Positions 25,739 to 37,424 of a stretch of DNA of 64,000 nt are shown here, piece after piece; position 1 is the first letter of the stretch; the number at the start of each line of letters is the position of its first letter. Under the pieces are notes generated by a model. It ran no database searches, was not told where the DNA came from, and saw only the letters and a program-made list of their open reading frames with translations. The stretch covers positions 61,938 to 125,937 of the forward strand of contig JAEPRB010000116.1 of NCBI GenBank assembly GCA_016758965.1. Reading direction: 5' to 3'. The stretch comes from Circinella minor. Taxonomy: Eukaryota; Mucoromycota; Mucoromycetes; Mucorales; Lichtheimiaceae. A program made the translations under genes and the position numbers.

Positions 25739-27824
25739 TTTTTTTTAACCAGAACATCAAAAGTAAACTATATTCCAAGTACCATGTTTGCTTAAAATAT
25801 GACGTCAAAACGACAATTTAGGTTAGAAACTCGGGCTTTTATCGGATAAATATTGCCGAATGTATTTACCCGGTGTCTACTGTCCGTCCGTCCCTGCATA
25901 TCTTTTTTTTATCTCTGATCTCCTTATTTTCCAGATTCATTCATATTATCATCCTATTCTTCTATTATCTCAAGGTTTTAGCATTATTATTTCTTTTATG
26001 TTATTTATAAAATGATAATAATAATTTTTCTTTAATTTATTTTTTTGTTTTTAATTTTATTAAATTTTTGACTTTCCTTTTTTTTATAATTTTTATCATG
26101 GCATAACAACATTTTTTGATATATTTGAAAATTTTATTTTTGTATAAATATCCATAAGAATTATAATAATGATATAATTATACAATCTACTTCTTGTTAA
26201 TTATATTTACCTTCTTACCTTTTTATCCATCATTTTCCTTGTGCGTAAATTATAGTTTATTTATATGATTCATCTCTCAAAATGAGAGACCGATCTTGTA
26301 TAATTTATATTTGAAATATAGGTGCATGATACCTATAAATATATTTCTACTAACAACTTATAACTTCTGTAAGTAGAATATATTTGCGGATATTAATAGT
26401 TTAATATTATTATTTTTTATATACTAGATTTTAGAAGGTTCCCGATAAATTATTTATATCTCATAGATATATAATGGGATTTTTATTTTTCTTCGCCGTC
26501 TCAATCAATATGTCTTCACAGCCACTGGATTATAGGAGGCAATCCATAAAACAAAAAAAAAGTCATTGTATCTCATAGATATATCAGAAGAGTATAACTT
26601 AAATATCGATGGCCTGATTGTGTTGTTGTGAAATTAAGAATGTAAAATACCAGAGAGTAATGATATATTTTTAGTATTTTAACTATTTTGTTATTAAATA
26701 TGATTTTGTGAATATTAATCTTTTTGTAAATTAAGATAATTTGTAACTATGGTAAAAAAAAAGAATGATTAAATTTGATTTTTTAACAAAAGTTATTTCA
26801 TTAACTATAAAATATTTCAACTTTATTTTTATTTATATATAAAGTCTTAGAATTAACGGGTCTACCCCATAATAGAGCTAAAAAGATCTTCGCAATTACG
26901 AGCGAGGAGGTTATCATATCCTCTTACAATAAAACTCGTCAGATATATTCCTCAGATTACATACAGAAATAATTGATTATGATAAACAACTTATATAAAT
27001 AGACTAGCTTGTACATAGAATAATAATTTTTATCTTGGTTTCAAGTAAAAATTCCGTTTTAAAGAAATCATTATTTTTATTGCTGAATTTAGTATATGTT
27101 TTATTATACACCTCAAACCGTCGATTGGCAACGTCATTTTTTCTCGCTAGAGCAACTTTCGTTGCGCCTGAGATATACATCTTGAATTTTATAATAAATA
27201 ATCACAAAGAGTGCCATTATACATAATAAATCAATCATCGTATTATTATTATGAATACTACCAGAGTTATAATAATAGAATAATGCAAGAAAGAAAGAGA
27301 GAGCAGAATGTTTTTTTTTTGGCTGAGCGAGGCTAATTTTGTGCTGTAAAGGACTCATTCTAACACATATGTACGTCCAACAGCATAAATACACAAGGGC
27401 GTTATAGAACGTATATAAAAGTATGATTTTTTAATGTATATATAGACTATATCACGGCCTAGTCTTTTATCAATTTCATGCTAACAAAAGAGAAAGTCCA
27501 TTTGTTGATGTTTTAATTACTGCTATTGTTTTAAAAGAGTTATTTAACTTTTGCGTTAATGACATTTTAGTAATACGCTAATTTATTATATATACATATG
27601 AGTTCCTTTAATAATAATAGTAGAATGTTATATTATGATAAAAAAATGTTTTCTTTGAAGATATAAATGAGTTTAAAAAAAAGAGATGCAGGGAAGAATT
27701 TTGTGCTTGTATGTGTGCAAATATAGTTGTTACAAATTGAATCTTGGACAGTTGTTTATAAGTTTACATGATGAATGATATATATATAGAGAATGGATAA
27801 CTTTTGTGGTAATATAAAAAAAAA
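25739..27824. other. Gene-poor left flank of the accessory island
   Basis: No supportable gene. Homopolymers are fewer than in the left third of the window. TATCTCATAGATATAT occurs twice about 110 bp apart (near 26458 and 26570). At 26851-26873 a sequence reading AATTAACGGG...CCCCATAAT matches, in inverted orientation, a motif near the right end of both duplicated segments (about 30949-30988 and 39001-39035). Short ORFs at about 27035-27394 have no domain signal. Confidence 0.45.
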
Positions 27825-30800
27825 AGAAGCTGCAACATTTTAAATTATGTGCTATGTTGATGTATAAGTGCTTCTGAAATACTTTGTCCTTCAAATGGGG
27901 ATAAACCATTGTGTTCATTACCAAGCTTCTCCAAAATATCTTTTGCATCAAATAAAGAGATCTATATCGACAAAAAAAAAACAATATTGTTAACATAAGC
28001 ACTAGTATAAAATATAAAATATATCCATTATTTATTTTTATATACACTCTTACATACCACTATGGTTGCTATCAACTCAAAGTATTTTGCATAACCACTT
28101 CTTTGGGCCCAAGTATTAGGAACTTTGCAGGTGCGGACTTGGATTGATTGCCAACGGGAAGAGTCTAGAACCGATACTTGATTAAGTGTGATTTCATTTT
28201 TTATTGTGTGAATTGTATTAACTTTCAAATTTTTGAAAGCTTCATACGACGCATCTTTATAATTTTTAGACTCAACAAGTAATGAATTGGTCGAGCATTC
28301 AAGTAACTTTATAGTATCCCCAAGAGTATGGGGTACATTCTCACAGTCATTCCCACTACATAATAGTACAACATGATTAATAAGTTATATGAACTATGAT
28401 CAATACTTTTGCACCTAATTTCTTCTAATTAAGTATCGCCATACCTTGATGCTTCCATCAATACTGATTCCATCTTACTAGGGGTATCACACATCGAGGC
28501 CAAACCATCCATCAATCGATTTCCATTTTTATTGCTACTTTCCGATCCCATCTTCAAGTATACGAGTTTATTGGCCAAAAGTTGCTTTTCGCACCTATTT
28601 TTCAGATTACCCACAGTATAATTTTTAACTATTATTATTATTACATAAATAAAATAGGGCGTATTGTAACGAAATAAATTTTGGATCAAGCTTACCAGTG
28701 ATATTTTACTAATCCTGTTACTTTTTCAAGCGCACGGAATGCTGGGATGACCAGATTAACAAAAAATGTTCGCTCGTGGCTTGTTTCTTCGCTGGGATTG
28801 ATGCAATGTAAGTGGAATGAAGTCAAAGTATATTGGATGATTTTCATCATCATGACAGATTTTTCATCATTTGTATTAATATTTGTTGACCAAAGGATTC
28901 GTGGAAAATCTTCAAAGGGAATAGAGAGAATGGTTTTTAAAAAATCTTTTATGCATGGAAATGCTTCCAATGATGAATTATTTTTTTGATCAATCTTGTT
29001 TTGTTCATATTTGTTTTGTACAGCTTGATTGCTACAAGCGATTGAGCTACCAGCCATTACAACATATTCAGAAATTCCTTCAATTGTTGCTGGCTCTACT
29101 TTTGGTCGGTGGGGGCTTTCAAGTATGTTGCTAGGACAGTTAATCCTATGCGTACGATTATCTTTTATAATTACAACATGATTCTAAACATTTAAAAAAA
29201 AGAAGGCGGTGTATCAATATATACTTTGTCACGCTAATAATATTATTATTCTTCATATCGTCCATTTGGTTTATTATATTATTACATATATACCTTTTCA
29301 TGAATTGCATTGCCATCGTGTTGTTGACCAGCAAGGAATTCTGAGAAAGATCGTGCTGTTTCTGTGGATGCTCTTTTTGTAGGATTGAACAGGTCATCAA
29401 TTTTGTCTCTTTGCAAAGACTTTCGCTTCTTGCCCTTTGTGTCTTCTTGTGATGACGATGGGTCAACAACAATAGTAGAATCTGTAACTATTGTAGAGCC
29501 ACTTATTTTTTTTGCAATAACGGTGACGTTATTTTTTGCTTCTGAATGACCTTGTTGGTCATTATTTTCTTGCGAGTTTCTTGGTTGCGAGTGGTCTTGT
29601 TGATGTAAAGGTTGTTGTTGTAATGATGGAGTTTTTGCTTGTGAAGATTCAGGTTTGAATTTCTTTTCTTGTATGTAGAGCATAATGTTCTTGTTAAAGT
29701 TCTAGAAAACAAAAGTCAAGTAAGCAACTGTCGCTTGGGAACTATTTTTTTTTGTTCATAGCACTTACGTTATCCCACTGTCCCAGGAGTTTGGTGGCTT
29801 TGGTCATTGCTCCTTTTTTTATGTTTTTTGCAATAGATATTTCTAGGAGACTTCTCTTTACTTTTCCAATAATTACCAAGTTCAATATAGTTGGTTCATT
29901 TTCAATAATTATATCAAGCAAACCATATATATCCCATTTATCGTGTGGGACATTCGAAAGATATTGAGAAATTAGTAATCCGGTGTCTTGCATTGTAAGA
30001 GTAACTGAAAAGAAAAATAGAAGGAAGGGTTGGTGATGGTGAAAAATTTAGATATTCAGCATTTTATAGGTAGAATCTCGGTATTCAAATTAGAAAAAGC
30101 TCATTAGCTATATACGCTTTTACGACGCACCGTCATATGGGAAGCTTCCCTCAACCGCATGGAAACCACAATGTTGGTTGAAATTTTTAAATAGAGAGGA
30201 AAGCCGCAGTCAGCGCAGCAACCAAAAATGGTAATTACTTATTCTTACTCTTTTATATATGCACCCCCAATTTTTTGTTTTTGTTTAGTTCTCGACCCAT
30301 CTTATTATGCCTTGCTACAATCATGATGTTCTATTTTTTTCTGCATAAAAAAAATATATCATAACCTGTTTACATATTCATGTGAAAATAATACACTATA
30401 GCTACATTTGTTCTATTTACTTATTATCGTGTCCGGATGACTCTTGTTTTTTTATAATAATAGTTACTAGTATTTGTCTTGTTTCTATAGGGATCCATTT
30501 TATTACATCAAGCAAATATTACTAGTGTCATTCATTTATATATTTATTCATATCATGACAGTGATTATCTTAATAAAATATACAATTTGTTAAACTAATA
30601 ACAAGTTTGATCCACCTGTATATTATGCTCACCGTTTGATAGTTTTAAAATTAATCCGTTGTTAAAATTACCTCATGGTTTTTAATTTTTCAGACACATG
30701 GGGGAGCAGATAGTGGATATTACCATTGATTAACTTATATATAACAGCTTATTAACAAAAGAAAAAGATTTTCTTTCTCTCTCTCTCTCTCTTTTTGTTG

Positions 30801-31145
30801 TTGTTGGGGGGAGGGTTTGACTGACTACACCATATGACCGAGCACTCTTCTTTGTTATACATGATGCGGATAGTAATAATATAAGGGTATTAACTCACCT
30901 TATCACTATATACTTGACAAGTGCTATCCTCACTAAGGCTCTCTTTTGATTATGGGGTACCGCTGCATTGGTAGAACCCCGTTAATTTCAAAGTTACACT
31001 TACAATTTTTTTTTTGTGAAGAAGGGTATGTGATAATTATGTTTTTTGAAATCAGATCAATGATAATAATATACCACACAAAAGTATGCTATAGATAAAG
31101 TGGTAAATATCTATATCAGATACTGAGATACATCTTATATCTATT
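27825..31145. repeat. Segmental duplication, copy A
   Basis: This segment is repeated in the same orientation at 35165-39140, about 7.3 kb away. Shared landmarks in order: the coding exons of the LW-domain gene, the CACCCCCAA...TTTTTGTTTAG stretch upstream of it, the block ATGACAGTG...TTAAACTAATAA, a T/C run followed by a G run, and the ATGGGGT...AACCCCGTTAATTTCAAAGTTACA block near the right end. Similarity is high in exons and patchier outside. Copy A lacks the MITE found in copy B and so shows its empty site. Confidence 0.8.
27845..29993 (-). CDS. TFIIS N-terminal (LW)-like domain protein of unknown function, copy A
   Basis: Six exons on the minus strand (29993-29769, 29701-29294, 29183-28696, 28594-28445, 28355-28058, 27961-27845) join in frame to 561 aa. 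Residues 1-75 resemble the TFIIS N-terminal/Med26/IWS1 helical fold: YGLLDIIIENEPTILNLVII, GKVKRSLLEISIAKNIKKGA, then TKLLGQWDN, i.e. a leucine helix, an IGKxV-like turn and a closing helix with Trp. Next is a Gln/His/Ser-rich linker with a KGKKRKSLQRDK basic patch (possible NLS), then a helical region (SSLEAFPCIKDFLKTILSIP, FPRILWSTN, RALEKVTGLVKYHWCEKQL) of unknown family. The fold suggests a transcription-related or chromatin role; that is inference. Compared with copy B, exon 3 has lost about 85 bp but stays open. No transposase signature is seen in the protein. Confidence 0.65.
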
Positions 31146-31184
31146 CATATGTATATATATAACACTTTTCACGCACGGGCCACC
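29994..31184. other. Upstream part of duplicated segment A
   Basis: Mostly inside the duplication and 5' of the LW-domain gene. Pyrimidine-rich sense leader next to the ATG, a (CT)n run (about 30772-30792), and a conserved block at 30949-30992 (ATTATGGGG...AACCCCGTTAATTTC). The sequence conserved between copies may be promoter or a structural end of the duplicated unit. No gene is seen. Confidence 0.4.
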
Positions 31185-31759
31185 ATGAGAGATAGTGAGC
31201 AAAGTATTCTTTATTTGGAAATTTGTGAAATGTTTTTATATTCTTTTAATGTTCAAAATCGGGTCTTTTTTTTTCTAAACTTTTTTTCTCTCTATTTTTT
31301 TTTGTTCAAGTTAAACACTATGAATATTTTCAGGAGTAATGATATTAAAAGACTTCGACGCAAGTATCTTACGAAGAATGATCAAATAGCATCAACTCAC
31401 AGGACTCATTTTAAACAACTCATTCAGACTTTAAAAAGTTAAAAAAGGAGTTTCTTGACTATATAAAGGCGTCGAATATCGTTCCTAGCCCAATATGCCC
31501 TACATTTGGTGTTATTGGTATTATGTATCATGATAATATTAAAACAAATCTTATATTGACTGACTGATGTCACGTATATCGCTGCTTTACGAAGGATTAT
31601 TGTTTATGTACTACTAATATATATTTTACAGCGTTAAAAAAGCTTGTTGTTGTATTTCAAGAGGTGCTTGGTGGACTTTCTGAGAGGAATTTAAGGCATA
31701 TTTCTTTCTTTTTCATGTCATTTGATCCTGTGTTTGGATCTTCTGACGATCATATTGAT
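31185..31759 (+). pseudogene. Unrecognised degraded coding fragments
   Basis: Several adjoining stretches read as protein but not in one frame: MRDSEQSILYLEICEMFLYS, then NDIKRLRRKYLTKNDQIAST, then (another frame) EFLDYIKASNIVPSPICPTF followed by GVIGIMYHDNIK, and at about 31633-31759 LKKLVVVFQEVLGGLSERNL with SFDPVFGSSDDHID before a GTGAGT donor. This could be a multi-exon gene with unseen splicing or a decayed one. Family unknown. It lies between the two duplicated segments. Confidence 0.35.
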
Positions 31760-32084
31760 GTGAGTTTCTCTGAATTAATATGTTCTATTTTCCATAATTG
31801 GTATATTTAGATGCTGCGTCGAGTACACAAATAAGAGGGAGGTGGTGTTTATATTCTGAAAATTCTGTTATATATACATGTGTCATATAAGAATTAGAAT
31901 AGTGGTGTATTATGTAAAGTAGTCGCTATTTTAAAGATGTAGACAGATATAAAAGACTAGATATATTGAAGATATATAGTTATAAATCGACGAAATTATC
32001 TTTGATATGAATAAAATAATAACTTAGATTGGATGTGGTTCTTTTAAATATATGCTGTCGCGAGAGACTAATAAGTGAGCAATC

Positions 32085-32730
32085 TATATTAGATTATGGA
32101 TTATTCTCAAGCACAACGCCAAAGTTTTATCATAGCATATAAGAAAAAATAATTTTCTGATAGCAAAATCGCACCACAGACTTTGTTGAAGAACTGTTAT
32201 TATCATTGGAAACAAATCACACAACAAATTATCAATCAAATGTATAATACTGCAGGAAAAAAATTGTATAACTGGGCCGTTCAGCAGATCCGCAACAAGT
32301 ATCCTAATGATTGATTGGTGGACCCGAGATGAAATTGCCGGTATGATATTTGAATCGAAAGGATCGCTCAAGAATGATCTACAAAACCATCCTTGTCGCA
32401 CATCGAATGGAGTAGAAGCACCCCACAGAGATCTTTAAAGAATTGTTGAAAAAAAGAAGTTACTTATAGAAATATTAAACCAGGTTTTTCTTATTTGCGT
32501 TCTTCAGAATTGGATTTGGAGTTTGTTGACGCTGGTGGTAGAAGAATTGATTACAATCGAAATAAAACAGTGTATATAGTCATTAAGTAGTAGCGTTAAA
32601 ATTTAAATATATATTATATGTAATGTCAGCCACATATTCTTATTATAATAGAAAACAACACCAAGTAAAGAAGCTCGTTAACGACGACTGTGGTCCTGAC
32701 ACGATAAAAACTTTACTGAACCATGTAATG
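32085..32730 (+). pseudogene. Decayed MULE-like transposase, C-terminal remnant
   Basis: Fragments in three frames follow an order I know from MULE-type transposases of early-diverging fungi: DYSQAQRQSFIIAYKKK and APQTLLKNCYYHWKQ; then IDWWTRDEIAGMIFESKG and RTSNGVEAPHRDL-RIVEKKK, like the TTNxVESxHxDLYRI segment; then SELDLEFVDAGGRRIDYNRN; then YNRKQHQVKKLVNDDCGPDT, like the basic YGRxxK...DGRxPDT tail. Frameshifts and stops between the blocks show it is dead. The family call rests on memory of motif order, so it is moderate. Confidence 0.45.
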
Positions 32731-32830
32731 TGTATTATCTATGATAGAATACATATAAGCACATTGTCATATATGCATAGTTGTATAAGATTAAATGGTT
32801 GGCTTGCTAGTAATTTAATTGATCTTTATA

Positions 32831-33028
32831 ATGTCGGCTTTAAGCGTAATGGGGGCAGAAAAAAGAAAGTGGGCGATAGAGGAGAACGAAAAGAAGAATG
32901 CAGCAGAAGAACGTAAAAGACGTGCCGAAAAATATACTAAACGCATTGATATAAACAAGAGAACTAGACAAGAGTCAAAGAAGAGAAAGTCGAATGATGA
33001 CAGCAATTTTGCTAGTAATCAAAGATGA
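32831..33028 (+). pseudogene. Basic coiled-coil ORF, 65 aa
   Basis: An ATG-initiated ORF reading MSALSVMGAEKRKWAIEENE followed by KKNAAEERKRRAEKYTKRID and KRTRQESKKRKSND: highly charged, Lys/Glu/Arg-rich, likely helical. It sits just after the transposase remnant and may be its tail, a separate small gene or an exon. I do not recognise it. Confidence 0.25.
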
Positions 33029-33457
33029 AGCTATAGATCGAGTTATCCGACCCCTAGATATGAGAATTTGGTTACAAAACGCGGACTCTCTATACCATGG
33101 TTAGATTTATATTAACCTGTATTATGTTTGAATTTTCAAATTCATGCAATACTTTTATTTACTTCCTTACACATTTCCCCTCCTACTTATTATCTGCTTA
33201 AGCGAGCACATGACTATAGGTAAAGGTCCATTACTAGTCTTTCACCTTAATAAATATAAATTTTAAGCTAACGGTATTATATCTTGGCAGAATTCCTTTG
33301 GTTTTATTAGAGAATAGTAAGAGAATACTATGATAATATATTCTTTTCTATCAAAATCAGATATATTAAATATATCTATACATTTTATTCTGTTTATTTC
33401 TTAGTAACAAGGAAACTTTTTTCTTATACTTTTTTATGTTATTGATTATTTTTAATA
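33029..33457. other. Short spacer without genes
   Basis: AT-rich sequence between the basic ORF and the foldback element. No ORF or repeat recognised. Confidence 0.4.
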
Positions 33458-34409
33458 AGGATTTTGCATTAATTATCACCAAAGGGAGAATAATTTTTCG
33501 AAGTCAAGCCAGCCTTTTTTCATAGGGGGTTTACATTTATCGTAAACGGGAGTGCATTTTTTCGTATTTGAGGGAATTGATTCTTCAGAATTGAGCATAT
33601 ACAATATTCGTTGCTGGGTTACTAGTTTTTCATATATGGAGACAACGTTTTTCGTTTATGAGACTATAGATTTTCGTTTGTGAGTTGATCAATTATCGCC
33701 ATTGAGTACACCTTTCTACGTGTGTTTTTTTCTTTTTTTTTTCTTTCTGTGCTACACTGTTATATATTTTTATTTTTATTTTTGTTATCGACTTCAGGGG
33801 GGAATATCCCTTTTTTTGGTTAAGTGCAGTACGTAAGAAAAAAAAAATAGACTTGGGGAAAGAGAGGGAACAAAAATAACCTTGAAACTCTCTCATTGAT
33901 TCTATTCAATTATCTTACTTTTTAACCTCGGTGCAGGTTTGCATTATTTTTTTTATTATTTTTCTCTTTCCTCATATACTCCTTCTCCATTTCTCTATCT
34001 CAACTTAGCTGCACCTCTCAAATTCAGACGTACGATTAAATTAACAAAGGCTTTTTAGTCTCTTACAAAAAATAGCTTATCATTTACTCAGCGAAAAGAA
34101 AAATAAACAAGTAGAAAAGTGTACTCAATGGTGATAATTTATCAACTCACAAACGAAAATCTTTATGACAAATACAAAAAACTATAATTCCCGATTACGA
34201 ATTATTAAATAGTCGTTTACGAAAATTACATTTGCCTGTTTGCGAAAATCTATAGTGTCAAAAACGAAAAACATTGCCTCCATATATAAATATTATTGTA
34301 TATGCTTAATTTTGAAAAAACGCACTTCGGCTTATGATTAATATAATCCTGCCTATGAAAACAGGCTGGCCTTGACTCCTCCCTTCGGTGGTAATTATTG
34401 CAAAATCCT
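33458..34409. mobile_element. Foldback/MITE-like element with long inverted repeats
   Basis: The left arm (about 33458-33722) and right arm (about 34109-34409) are inverted copies of each other. The left starts AGGATTTTGCATTAATTATC, and the right, reverse-complemented, starts AGGATTTTGCAATAATTACC. Further matched blocks: GTCAAGCCAGCC/GTCAAGGCCAGCC, TATGGAGACAACGTTTTTCG/TATGGAGGCAATGTTTTTCG, ATAGATTTTCG and GATTTTCGTTTGTGAGTTGA. The right arm has about 35 bp more. The core of roughly 390 bp has no transposase ORF. I could not find a clean target-site duplication, so the exact ends are uncertain. The arms are imperfect, so it is probably old. Confidence 0.75.
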
Positions 34410-35164
34410 GTAGTTTATTGTGCCCAGGTAAGCAACCATTATTTAAACAAGCTTAATTTTTGGATAAACATCTTTTTTTCATAAACTGGGCATTTAATAG
34501 CTAATAACTTAATATACTGTAATTTCAGCGTTTAATTATGGGGCGATGTCATCAAGTTTACTCATAAAAGCATATATTTTGGCCATGTAATATGATTTAG
34601 ATTTCATAGATTAAAAAAAAGAGTAGTCGTGGATATGTAGGTAAATAATAATATTTAATATTATCATGAATAATAATGTATTAATCGCTATTATATATGG
34701 TATATGCATGATTATTATTTTCAGATCTACCAAACTAAGATTAATAAACAACACGATTGAAAAATATAAATCCATTAAAATACACGGTTGAGCCCTATGT
34801 TTTAATAAACTCCCATGCAAAACCTGTATCATTCCATGTATATGATGTGCAGTAGTAATGTGCTTATGTATGAATTGTCTTGAAGATATGTTGCTGTTCC
34901 TAATATCTCTTGTCAAATCTTATCAAGAGACTTTTCTATGCTCTTACATTGGTTTCCCAACAATTATATTTAATATTTATACAAGTTATAAAATTTCTGA
35001 TTTTTTATTACTATTTTATATTAAACAACCAATATTCCTTAGTAATACACAAGATATTAATAGGATATCAATAGGATATCAACATGGTATCACATTTGCA
35101 ATACGCTATTCTTTCTGTGGTGTAATATATTTATAAAGCAAATATCTTTTTTGCAGTAATATAG
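34410..35164. other. Spacer between foldback element and copy B
   Basis: No supportable gene; ORFs at 34611-34916 and 34858-35136 are AT-rich reads without domain signal. Confidence 0.4.
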
Positions 35165-35179
35165 AAGAGAAAAAAAAAG

Positions 35180-37424
35180 CTACAACATTATAATATAAGC
35201 ACTATGATGACGATGAATGAGATGTTCTAAAATAAGTTGTCCTTCAAATAGGGATAAGCCATTGTGTTGATTGCCAGGTTTCTCCAAAGCATATTTTGCC
35301 TCGAACAAGAATATCTATATCGTCAAAAAAAAACAATATTGTTAACATAAGCACTATTATAAAATATAAACTGTACCCATTATTTATCTTTATATACACT
35401 CTTACATACCACTATGGTCGCTATCAACTCAAAGTACTTTGCGTAACCACTTCTTTAGGCCCAGGTATTGAGAACTTTACATGTACGGACTTGAATTGAT
35501 TGCCAAAGGAAAGATTCTAGAACTGATACTTGATGAAGTGTGATTTCATTCTTTATTGTGTGGACGGTATTAACTTCCAAATTTTTAAAAGCTTCATACG
35601 ACGCATCTTGATAATTCTTGGATTCTACAAGTAACGAATTGGTCGGACATTTAAGTAGTTCACTACATAATAAAACAACATGATTAATACGTTATATGAA
35701 CTATGATCAATAGCATTGTACCCAATTCTTCTAATTAAGTATCGCTATACCTTGATGCTTCCATCAACACTGATTCCATTTTACTGGGGGTACCACACGT
35801 CAAGGCCAAACCATCCATCAATCGTTGTCCATTTTTATTGCTACTTTCGGATCCCAGTTTCTAGTATACTAGTTTGTTAGCCAAAAGTTGTTTTTCACAC
35901 CTATTTTTCAGATTACCCACAGTATAAATTTTAATTATTATTATTATTTCTACATAAATAAAATAAGGCGTATTGTAACGAAATAAATTTTGGACCAAGC
36001 TTACCAGTGATACTTCACTAATCCTGTTGCTTTTTCAAGGGCACGAAATACCGGGATGATCAGATGAACAAAAAATGTTCGCTCATGGCTTGTTTCTTCG
36101 GTGGGAGTAATCCTGTCCAAAGTATTCGATAATGCCTTGGCAGAACTTGACCAAACACTCTCTTGAGGTAGAATCCACCATCTTGAGATACTCATCAATG
36201 TAGATGGAATGATGTAAAGTATATTGGATGATTTTCATCATCATGACTGATTTTTCATCATCTGTATTGATGCTTGTTGACCAAAGGATTCGCGGAAAAT
36301 CTTCGAATGGAATAGAGAGAACAGTTTTTAAAAAATCTTTTATACATGGAAATGCTTCCAATGATGAATTGTTTTTTTGATCAATCTTGTTCTGTTCATA
36401 TTTTTCTTGTACAGTTTGGTTGCTACAAGCGATTGAACTACCAGCCATTACAACATATTCAGAAATTCCTTCAATTGTTGCTGGCTCGACTTTTGGTCGG
36501 TGTGGACTTTCAAGCATGTTACTGGGGGAGTTAATTCTATGCGTACGATTATCCTTGATAATTACAATATGATTCTAAACATATAAAAAAAAGAAGACGG
36601 TATATCAATATATACTTTGTCACGCTAATAATATTATTATTCTTCATATCGTCCATTTGGTTTATTATATCATTACATATATACCTTTTCATGAATTGCA
36701 TTGCCATCGTGTTGTTGACCAACGAGAAATTCTGAAAAAGATCGTGTTGTTGCCGTGGATGGTCTTTTTGGAGGATTAAACAGGTAATCAATTTCGTCCT
36801 TTTGAGAAGACACCCGTTTCTTGCCCTTTTTGTCTGCTTGTGATGACGATGGCGTAGATAAAGACGAAGGGATAGTGGTATCTCGGTCAACAACAACAGT
36901 AGAGTCTGTAGCTATGGCAGAACCATTTATTTTTTTTGGCAATAACAGTGACGTTATTTTTTGCTTGTGAATGACTTTGTTGGTCATCAATCTCTTGCGA
37001 GTTTCTTGGGTGAGAGTGGTCTTGTTGATGTGAAGGTTGTTGTGGAGTTTTTGCTTTTGAAGATTCGGCTTTGGATTTCACTTTTTGTATGTAGGGGATA
37101 ATGGTCTTGTTGAAGTTCTAGAAACAAAAGTCCAGTAAGCAACTGTCACTTGGGAACTATTTAATTTAACGAACTATTTTTTTTTGTTCATAGCACTTAC
37201 GGTATCCCCTTTTTACGCGTTTTTTTCCCACTGATTATTTCGGGCAGTATATCTACACCACATTCAATAAATGGATCTAGGGATCTTGGTACAATCAGGA
37301 TTCCTAAAATCTGGTCCGGACTGGTGATCAAGAAATGTAATTATACCAATCAATCAATATATATCCCACTTATAGTAGGCGAGATTTGAAAGGTATTGTT
37401 AATTAGAAATTCTGTGGTTTTCAT
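35180..37424 (-). pseudogene. LW-domain-like gene, degraded copy B
   Basis: Minus-strand counterpart of the 27845-29993 gene with the same exon order. Lesions seen: the N-terminal domain is scrambled by frameshifts and stops (it opens MKTTEFLINNTFQISPTISG, then stops); one extra base in the A run of the VTVIAKK segment shifts frame (near 36940); a stop replaces Leu in VYLKMGSESS (VY*KLGSESS, near 35865); there is a frame change around FGQD/RITPTEETS (near 36115); and the terminal stop is lost, so the frame runs on to a TAG at 35180. It keeps about 85 bp in exon 3 (HHSIYIDEYLKMVDSTSREC and following) that copy A has lost, so it helps define the ancestral protein. Confidence 0.8.

Noticed and set aside
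30945..30992. tRNA-like stretch ATGGGGTACC...GGTAGAACCCC
   Set aside because: No cloverleaf can be drawn and there is no proper B box; it is the conserved motif of the duplicated unit.
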